A stretch of 64,000 bases of DNA, taken from contig CM036160.1 in assembly GCA_020631735.1 (NCBI GenBank), forward strand, positions 5,006,407 to 5,070,406. Direction: 5' to 3'. Below the pieces are notes generated by a model that had not been told where the DNA came from, ran no database searches, and saw nothing but the letters and a program-made list of their open reading frames with translations. Position 1 is the first letter of the stretch. Every line of letters starts with the position of its first letter. This stretch comes from Saccharum officinarum. Lineage: Eukaryota > Streptophyta > Magnoliopsida > Poales > Poaceae. Both the position numbers and the translations under genes were made by a program. Below, piece by piece: positions 57,841-64,000 of the stretch.

Positions 57841-59295
57841 CTAGAAGTCGTCCAGGAGGGCGTCGATGAGAGGCGTTGCAGCCGTAGTAGCCTGGAGTCG
57901 CGCGCTCCCCTTGGGCCCGGTACCATGCCAAGAGATGGCCCGGCCCCCATGCTGGAACACCATTGTGCCCGCTGCCAGGTTCCAGGTAATGTCTCCCAGT
58001 GGCGCCATCCAGTTGGTGCCCAGAACGACGTCATAGCCTGCAAGTGGCATAATAAAAAGATCGACCTGAAACTCCAGACCGTCAATGATCACCGGTGTGC
58101 GACGGAGTACTCCAGGGCATGTAATCCGCTCGCCATTCGCCACGGTCGCCGTCAACCCAGGACGCAGCTCGATGGGAAGGCCCGTGCGGTGGGCTGCAAC
58201 TTCCCCAATGAAGCTGTGCGTGGAACCGGTGTCGATGAGGGCGATGAAATCCGCTGCGCCGACTTGGACAGGAAGTTGAAGCGTGTTGCTGCTGGGAACG
58301 CCGGCGACTACGTACAAGGAGAATACCGGAGCTTCCTCGGCTGCCTCGGCCTCAACGAGCTCGACCCCATCGATGTAGAAGATGCGACGGCAGACGCGGT
58401 TGTGTCCTCTGGAGTAGGGCTCATTACAGTTGTAACATAGGCTCAAACGGCGACGTTCTGCCTGCTCCTCAGGCGACAATCGGCGCGGCGGATTTGTAGC
58501 ACCCCCACGCTGCTGCGGAATAGGGAGGGCTGGTGCAGCGGGCACCGGTAGGGCAGGGGCTGCAGGTGCGGCAGCTGAAGCGGTGCCTTGGCGAGGCGCC
58601 GGTGGTGGCAGCAGCGCGCGTTGCGCAGGCCGGGCAAGAGCAGCAGGCGCCCGGTCAAGCTCCATCATCTCCACCTGGCGGGCGAGGCTCATGGCTGCCG
58701 ACAACGTCTCCGGGTTGTGGATGCGGACAGCGTGGCTCAACGGCGGCAGGAGACCTCCTGTGTACAGCTGCACGCGCTGGGCTTCCTCCAGACGGCCGGC
58801 GCGGGGCAACAAGGCTTGGAACCGGTTGGAATACTCCTCCACGGTCCCCGTGCGGCGACACTCCGTCAACTCGAACAACGGAGCAGATCGGAGGGGTGGC
58901 CCGAACCTCAGATTGAGGAGCTCCTTGAAACGGCCCCAAGGCAGAGTGCCTTCATCCTCCTGCAACTGGATGAACCAGAGCTGGGCAACATCCTCCAAAT
59001 TGTACGACGCCATCCAGACACGTTCCTCCGCCAGGGTGCGTTGTTGCCGGAAGTAAGACTCGCGCTTGTTGATGAAGAGTAGCGGGTCCGACTTGCCGTC
59101 GAAGCGGGGAAAATCCAGCTTCTGGAACTTCGGTGGCCGATCAAGATCTCGCGGCGCGCCCCCGCCGTCGTGCGAGGAGGACGGCTTGGCCTTGATCGCA
59201 GCCACATCGCTCTTCAAGGTGGACATCTCGTCAGAGACTTGGGTCATGAACCCTTGCAGCATCTCGAGCACATCCTTGATGGTCGGCTCCCCCAT
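57841..59295 (-). CDS. Chromovirus gag-protease segment
   Basis: A 484-residue segment. Gag has a coiled-coil-prone N-terminus (DVLEMLQGFMTQVSDEMSTL), the RPPKFQKLDFPRFDGKSDPL retrotransposon gag domain entry, FKELLNLRFGPP and a zinc-knuckle-like CYNCNEPYSRGHNRVC at about residues 285-300. The aspartic protease active site is DTGSTHSF near residue 355, followed by GTNWMAPLGDI. It ends at TAG (57841-57843) exactly between protease and reverse transcriptase. Since pol continues in the same frame after it, the stop is either a point mutation or a read-through site; chromoviruses usually have one continuous frame, so mutation is favoured. Confidence 0.88.
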   Translation of the reverse strand: MGEPTIKDVLEMLQGFMTQVSDEMSTLKSDVAAIKAKPSSSHDGGGAPRDLDRPPKFQKLDFPRFDGKSDPLLFINKRESYFRQQRTLAEERVWMASYNLEDVAQLWFIQLQEDEGTLPWGRFKELLNLRFGPPLRSAPLFELTECRRTGTVEEYSNRFQALLPRAGRLEEAQRVQLYTGGLLPPLSHAVRIHNPETLSAAMSLARQVEMMELDRAPAALARPAQRALLPPPAPRQGTASAAAPAAPALPVPAAPALPIPQQRGGATNPPRRLSPEEQAERRRLSLCYNCNEPYSRGHNRVCRRIFYIDGVELVEAEAAEEAPVFSLYVVAGVPSSNTLQLPVQVGAADFIALIDTGSTHSFIGEVAAHRTGLPIELRPGLTATVANGERITCPGVLRRTPVIIDGLEFQVDLFIMPLAGYDVVLGTNWMAPLGDITWNLAAGTMVFQHGGRAISWHGTGPKGSARLQATTAATPLIDALLDDF

Positions 59296-59429
59296 GGAAG
59301 ACGCAGAGGAGGACTGGGGCGGTGGTGGGTTGGGAGGTGCGGGGGGTGGGTTGGGTGGCGCAGCGGCAATGGTGGAGGCGCTGGCGCTGGCTGACGGGGA
59401 AGAGGATCGACGGCTTCATGATACCAGGT

Positions 59430-59834
59430 TGTCAAGGGCGGTATTCCCTAAGGTAGCTGGACCTCGACTCCGTAGTTCGTAGTCGTGATCCGTCGTCGCC
59501 GGCAGGGTTATACCCCCACGCCGTCGCCGCCCTCGTCACTGGGTTTTGCCCTCAAGTGTCGGCTTGAGAGGTACAGGGAGGAAGATAGATGCAAATACTT
59601 CTTGATTGATTTTATCCAAGGTCTGTTACACTTATATATGGCCTAAGGCCTAAATAAAAGGAGTAATAATCTCCCTAATCTAAGGAAGGAAATAACCGAA
59701 TCCAATCTAGTTTCCAATCCTAGCCACGCGTGGAGTCCTGGCCTTGCACGCCTTCCCGCGCGGCTGCCCTTTCCTGGGCGCGGCGCACATCACGGGCGCG
59801 GCTGCGTCTCACGTATGTGCGCCTGACCATGACA
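59430..59834 (-). repeat. 5' LTR of the chromovirus
   Basis: 405 bp, ~99% identical to the 3' LTR; the only differences seen are GG/GGGCGG spacing near the start and four C/T changes. Confidence 0.92.
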
Positions 59835-59839
59835 GGAAT

Positions 59840-60130
59840 ACGGGCAAGTTCAGGACATTTCAGCATCACATCACACACTTCGTCACTCCCAAAACGAGAA
59901 GGGGCAGGGTGGCTACCTGTATCAAGCAAACACAGTGAACAATAGGTCTGCATTCGACAGGAAAGACCAACCAAGATCCACCGTCAGCAACTGCTGCACT
60001 CATGTACTGTTATTCTTTGATCATGTTACCTGCCCCCCCCCTCCGGTGTTCACCTGCACTGCACACAAACTAAATTGTGTCACAGTCTTGTCACCACTGC
60101 ATTATGGTTTTTAGATTCACACATAAATAA
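59840..60130. other. Right flank of the chromovirus target site
   Basis: Continues the pre-insertion sequence after GGAAT. No continuation of the RNase H-like frame is recognisable, and I see no gene. Confidence 0.45.
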
Positions 60131-60361
60131 AGGGGTGTTTGGTTTGAGGAGTTAAAGTTTAACAAACAATGTAGCACTTTCGTCTTATTTGATAAAAAGT
60201 TTCCAATCTTGGACTAATTAGGCTTAATAGATTCGTCTCGTAAATTACTTTTAATCTGTGTCGACATACATGCAATTAGTCTACATTTAGTACTCTATGC
60301 ATTTGAGGGAACATTGATGTGATGAGAGTTAAACTTTAACACATTACAACCAAACAAGCCC
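60131..60361. mobile_element. Tourist/PIF-like MITE with TAA duplication
   Basis: Ends AGGGGTGTTTGGTTTGAGG / CCAAACAAGCCC, TAA on both sides (60128-60130, 60362-60364). The interior word GACTAATTAGGCTTAATAGATTCGTCTCG is partly shared with the elements at 61.3 and 63.1 kb. Confidence 0.8.
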
Positions 60362-60364
60362 TAA

Positions 60365-60732
60365 GTCGTCCCTCTGTCTTTGGATTTCTACCAGGTTGGC
60401 CACACAAGCAAAACTATGGCAGCAATACATTAACAAGTTCCTGGTTATCCAATTATTTAGAGGCAATAAGATGTTGAAGGACAATAAATAAATAAGTAAA
60501 TAAATTTATGTCGGAACGACATGGAACGTATGAAGTCAGGATTTCATCACGAGCAGGAATTCTGGAGCACATAGTCACAGATCAAATCAGACAATGTAGA
60601 GATTAACAGCTTACATACTTGAAAAACACAAAAGCCCAAGGACAGAACCAATCTCACTGATGTGAAAATTATTTTCCCACCATAGACCTCGTGCTACTTG
60701 CTTGAGAACCTCACATGAGCACCTTAAGCTTT
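60365..60732. other. 3' flank of the F-box-associated pseudogene
   Basis: No feature recognised; probably includes the former 3' untranslated region of the minus-strand pseudogene. Confidence 0.4.
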
Positions 60733-61806
60733 TCATGCACCTGAGCCACCAGCACTTGGTCCTTCACCTGTACCATCTGCTTCCAGTGCTACAGAAATTT
60801 ACAAATTTTGTGAACAACATCAGCTGATTGAGGACTCAAATTTGCCCTGGATGAACCTTTATTGCTTGCCAACGAAATAACAGTACTTCATTATTCACAG
60901 CAACAACAGTCAGCATCAACACTTGCACAAGCTTAATAAGATAACTGCATCCCTAAGTATAGCACATATATCACCATCGATTGAGATACACAGAAGGCAT
61001 CTGAATTCTGAAGTGTAGAAGCTCACCCAAGTAATTGATTTTTAATTATCACTAAATTCATAGGCATAGCTGATTAGTTTCAAAGATCGCCTATGATAAA
61101 TTAAAAACATTTAGGTAGGATCAACCTAGTTAGATATAATATTGCACTTTCAGAAATACAATATCAAGGAGCCTATTGAACCATGAACATTGTAAACCAA
61201 AAAACTAAGCAAACATGTACCTGGGGTGTAGAAGCTCACGTACGGAACAATGGTTTCGATTGTGCCCTCGTACACCTTCTTCGCCTTATAGGTCTTCAAA
61301 TCAATTGCGTAGGGCCGTGTTTAGATCCCGAAAGGGACGGTCCGAATCGGTACTGCATGCTACAGTGTTCCTAGCGCGTTTTGTTTTTTTAGTGCAAAAA
61401 ATTATCCAAAAATTGATTAATTAGACTCAAAATGTTCGTCTCGCAAAGTACAACAAAACTGTACAATTAGTTTTTGATTTCATCTACATTTAGTACTCCA
61501 TGCATTTACTGGCATTTTGATGTGATGAGGAATCTCCTTTTTGTATAGTGGAATTTGGGAGAAGAATTTGAGATCTAAACAAGGCCTAGGCGGCATCATC
61601 CACGCTCACGAAAATGCTACCGAGATCATCCATGGAGCCAACCACATCTAGTTTGGTTAAGTCGGCATCAACAGGGAGTAGCGTGTTGAGCTCAATGACT
61701 CTGTTTTGTTCCCATCTAGTATCTACTTCATCAGCATCCTTCGTTGACCAGTTGTAGAGTTTGCCCCAAGTTCAACAGCGAACCATAGTCCACCGTCCTC
61801 TGTTGC
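60733..61806 (-). pseudogene. F-box-associated C-terminal domain pseudogene, split by a MITE
   Basis: The minus-strand remnant encodes EDGGLWFAVEL, then (after a one-base shift near 61775) KLYNWSTKDADEVDTRWEQN, VIELNTLLPVDADLTKLDVV and MDDLGSIFVSVDDA. A MITE (61313-61586) follows, and then YAIDLKTYKAKKVYEGTIET, IVPYVSFYTP. A donor CCCCAG|GTACAT (61221/61220) joins the last exon (60733-60788, acceptor CTGTAG|CACTGG), giving ALEADGTGEGPSAGGSGA and TGA; the split codon matches. The pattern resembles the C-terminal part of monocot F-box proteins with DUF295-like domains. The F-box end is missing, cut by repeats near 61810. Family name moderately sure; pseudogene status sure. Confidence 0.7.
61313..61586. 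mobile_element. MITE inserted in a pseudogene exon
   Basis: 274 bp, ends GGCCGTGTTTAGATC / GATCTAAACAAGGCC, TAG on both sides (61310-61312, 61587-61589). Removing it with one TAG copy makes the surrounding exon continuous and in frame (VDDA|AYAIDL). The interior carries ATTAGACTCAAAATGTTCGT and TACAATTAGTTTTTGATTTC, shared with the 63.1-kb copy. Confidence 0.88.
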
Positions 61807-61824
61807 TGCGAGACCAGCCGAAGT

Positions 61825-63110
61825 GGGTACTCTAAAGGATACTCTAAAGCTTTAGAGTATGAATATAGAGTAAAAACTGCTGCACTGGGTACTCTAAAAC
61901 GATACTTTATCCTTTCTCTCACTCTATATTTAGAGTAGTACAGTACTTACTCTATAGTGTGCAGTGGTGGGCCCCGCTAGCTAAACAAAGAAAAAAAATG
62001 CTATAACTCATAAACCAAAAATCCAAATTAAATTTCGATTACACCATTAAATTCGTCTCAATAAATCCTTCAAAACTAGATCACACATGGATATATTTAA
62101 ATAAAGTGACAAGTAGGTCCCACAGTGGATAGAGTGGATAGAGGATGATATAGAGGATGGATGGGTGCGGGAGAATTGAGTATAGAGGAGAGAATCTTGT
62201 TGACTAAGACGTATAGAGGATGAATATAGAGGTCAATGAGTGCGGATAACCTGAGAGCAGACAGACGACGATAAGGGATAAAGATGGCAGTTGAATCCAC
62301 GACATTTGATGCAATTGCATGTTGTACTTGAGAGCTGTGCTGCTTTTTAACAGATGCCCGAAATAGAGCGTACTCCCCACAAGCGCACTCCTTATCTAGG
62401 GATTGAGACAAGCTGCACTGGCTACGGCAAAAGCCTCCGCTACGATGATAGGTCACCTTTTACCGTCCAAAAGCCTTCGCAGCGGAGTACTGCAAAAGGA
62501 GCGCAACGCCTGGCCATGCGCCATTTCTAACGTGATGCCGGACATACGCAAAAGGCCAATGGACCCCACCACGAGCGAAGCTGAACGCAGCAGGGAGAGA
62601 AAAGGACAGCACACGCATCTATGGAAAGGGACAGTGGCAGGCCCCACATTTTTAACTGACTAAAAAAATGTTATAACTCACCAACCATAAAACTAAATTA
62701 AATTATGATTGTACCATTAAATTCGTTTCAATAAATACTTCAAAACAAGATGTCACATGGATATATTTAGATAGAGTGACAAGTGGGTCCACAGTGGATA
62801 GAGTATGATATAGAGAATAGATGAGTGCGGAGAAACTGTATATTTTGTGGCGACTAGAATAAAATATTTCTTTTAGAGGATGAATATAGAAGTAGAAGAG
62901 CGCGGGTCTGACAAACTTGGTGCTGACGGTAGGTTGGCTCACTCCAGGCAGCGGCATTAAATGAGTAGGTGTAGATAAAGGTCACCACTGCATTAAGACC
63001 ATGCGCACCGAGTACGCTAAAACCACCCTGCAGGACGCGGATACAGGTAAAAATGCTGCAGCGGGCACGCTAACCGGTCCTATATCGCAGCACCAACCGG
63101 TATTCCTAGC
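61825..63110. repeat. Short repeats with GGGTACTCTAAA words and two copies of a ~250-bp module
   Basis: The module TATAACTCA...CCAAATTAAAT...GATTACACCATTAAATTCGT...ACATGGATATATTTA...GATGAATATAGA occurs near 61999-62250 and 62652-62890, with a third copy at 63490-63760. GGGTACTCTAAA and GATACT words recur at 61835-61930. It looks like several copies of one non-autonomous DNA element, but I could not fix ends or target duplications. Confidence 0.55.
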
Positions 63111-63113
63111 GTG

Positions 63114-63358
63114 GGGTGTGTTTAGTTCCGCGAAAAGGTGTAAAAAGTACTGTAGCACGTTTTGGCTTTATTTGGTAAATAGTATCCAACCGTTGACTAA
63201 TTAGGTTCAAAACGTTCGTCTCGCAAAGTACAACCAAGCTGTACAATTAGTTTTTGATTTCATCTACATTTAGTACTCTATGCATGTATCGCAAGTTTGA
63301 TGTGACGGGAAATCTTTTATTTGCATTGTACTTTTTTTTTGAAGAAGTAAACACAGCC
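63114..63358. mobile_element. MITE, third copy of the TTTAG family, GTG duplication
   Basis: 245 bp, ends GGGTGTGTTTAG / GTAAACACAGCC, GTG on both sides (63111-63113, 63359-63361). The interior is close to the 61.3-kb copy (GTTCGTCTCGCAAAGTACAA, TACAATTAGTTTTTGATTTC). Confidence 0.75.
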
Positions 63359-63479
63359 GTGGTGGCGGAAGCACGTTAAAAGCCCGGGACCCACGCAGCA
63401 GCGAGAACAGCAACAGAGCACATGCGGCGACAGCAGTGACAGAGAGCATACGTGAGAATCAGTGGTGGGCTCCACCTTT

Positions 63480-63782
63480 TCAACTAACTAAAAATATTAT
63501 AACTCACAACAAAAAAAACCAAATTAAATTCCGATTACACCATTAAATTCGTTTCAATAAATCCTTCGAAACAAGATCTCACGTGGATATATTTAGATAA
63601 AATTTATTTACAAATATGTGGGCTTCACTGTGGTAGTTAATATAGAGTATGAGATATAGAAGATGATGGGTGCGGAAGAAATGTGTATAGAGTAAAGAAT
63701 CTGATGACTAGGACGGATAGAGGTGAATTTAGAGAACGACGAGTGCGGTAGAGGCCACAGAAACCACGGTGAAGGGTCCACG
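63480..63782. repeat. Third copy of the ~250-bp module
   Basis: Shares TATAACTCAC, ATTACACCATTAAATTCGTT and CACGTGGATATATTTAGATA with the two copies to its left; it runs up to the gap. Confidence 0.6.
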
Positions 63783-63882
63783 NNNNNNNNNNNNNNNNNN
63801 NNNNNNNNNNNNNNNNNNNNNNNNNNNNNNNNNNNNNNNNNNNNNNNNNNNNNNNNNNNNNNNNNNNNNNNNNNNNNNNNNN
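63783..63882. other. Assembly gap (100 N)
   Basis: Exactly 100 N, a placeholder of unknown true length. Confidence 0.98.
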
Positions 63883-64000
63883 ACAGCATAAAACAAACTT
63901 CATGCTCTCCATATCCTCAAAACATGTCATGCATTTCTGCTTCTCTGAGGAGGAGGTGGTCAACTAGAGTTCTCAAATTTCCATTCTGCGTCTGCTCATG
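63883..64000 (-). pseudogene. FBD-domain fragment (gene B-like last exon) at the window edge
   Basis: The minus strand from 64000 aligns by eye with the FBD exon of gene B: GAGCA..CAGAATGGAAATTTGAG against GAGCAACAGGACTGGAAATTCGAG, then CACCTCC, GAAG..GAAAT, TGAGGAT and GCATGAAGTTTG against GAACATGAAGTTATC. The frame is broken (TGA near 63916). It shows that F-box/FBD relatives continue to the right of the window. Confidence 0.55.

Larger units (their letters stand above)
54653..59834 (-). mobile_element. Reina-like Ty3/gypsy chromovirus, 5182 bp, structurally complete
   Basis: LTRs of 403 bp (54653-55055) and 405 bp (59430-59834) begin TGTCAAGG and end CCATGACA, flanked by the 5-bp duplication GGAAT (54648-54652, 59835-59839). 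On the minus strand a primer-binding site TGGTATCATG (59417-59426; first eight bases match the complement of initiator tRNA-Met) follows the 5' LTR after a 3-nt spacer. A polypurine tract GACGGAGAGGGAGA (55056-55069) precedes the 3' LTR. Small size, short LTRs and a chromodomain point to the Reina lineage. The LTRs differ by four C/T transitions and one 2-bp indel, so the insertion is young. Confidence 0.93.

Overview
The window looks like a repeat-rich stretch of a grass nuclear genome, most likely a panicoid of the sorghum/sugarcane/Miscanthus type. The evidence is FBD-type F-box genes with GC-rich first exons, dense Tourist/PIF-like and Stowaway-like MITEs, CACTA, Helitron, copia, chromovirus and LINE elements, and an LTR remnant full of GACCGGACGCG motifs that resembles abundant panicoid SIRE/Maximus LTRs. 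The species call is inference. No prokaryotic features were seen. Two runs of exactly 100 N (30995-31094, 63783-63882) are assembly gaps.

Left part (1-4.3 kb): the 3' half of a Ty1/copia element abuts a minus-strand F-box/LRR/FBD gene (gene A) whose last exon is not found. Next come a short MITE, half of a foldback element and a first copy of a dispersed 'TGTTGCAAGTG' repeat.

Middle part (6.5-30.4 kb): a second copy of that repeat, directly beside the first, has been split by a nest of insertions. A 20-kb LTR-type block (6575-26561, target duplication GCTGT) contains an 8.56-kb CACTA transposon (12931-21490, duplication GTT). The CACTA element carries only an accessory TNPA/Transposase_24-like gene, broken by one stop, and contains a 636-bp foldback element (20000-20635, duplication ATAATAAA). 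To the right, the same repeat copy was hit by a 5'-truncated LINE (26844-29620, 13-bp duplication) and by a MITE.

The right-centre (31-46.9 kb) holds a decayed second copia element, a third copy of the dispersed repeat, F-box/FBD gene B (three exons, two apparent one-base losses in exon 1), a tandem-repeat region upstream of gene B, and two Stowaway MITEs. It also holds the only clearly intact host gene, a six-exon, 212-residue, four-pass membrane protein of the COPI-associated/TVP15 type (complement of 42608-46491).

Right part (47-64 kb): a 1.42-kb Helitron, a 935-bp PIF/Harbinger-like element with a GC-rich core, a second Helitron-like 3' end with gene-like fragments upstream, and a broken RNase H-like sequence. 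The last was hit by a young Reina-like chromovirus (54653-59834) with nearly identical 403/405-bp LTRs. Then follow an F-box-associated pseudogene split by a MITE whose removal restores the frame, a three-copy repeat and, at the edge, an FBD-domain fragment.

The host content is therefore an F-box/FBD cluster plus one membrane-trafficking gene; almost everything else is mobile DNA whose order of arrival can be read from target duplications. I see no new defence or metabolic system. The most informative signals are the insertion stratigraphy and the recurrence of TAG stops, at positions consistent with CAG, in four places across three mobile elements.
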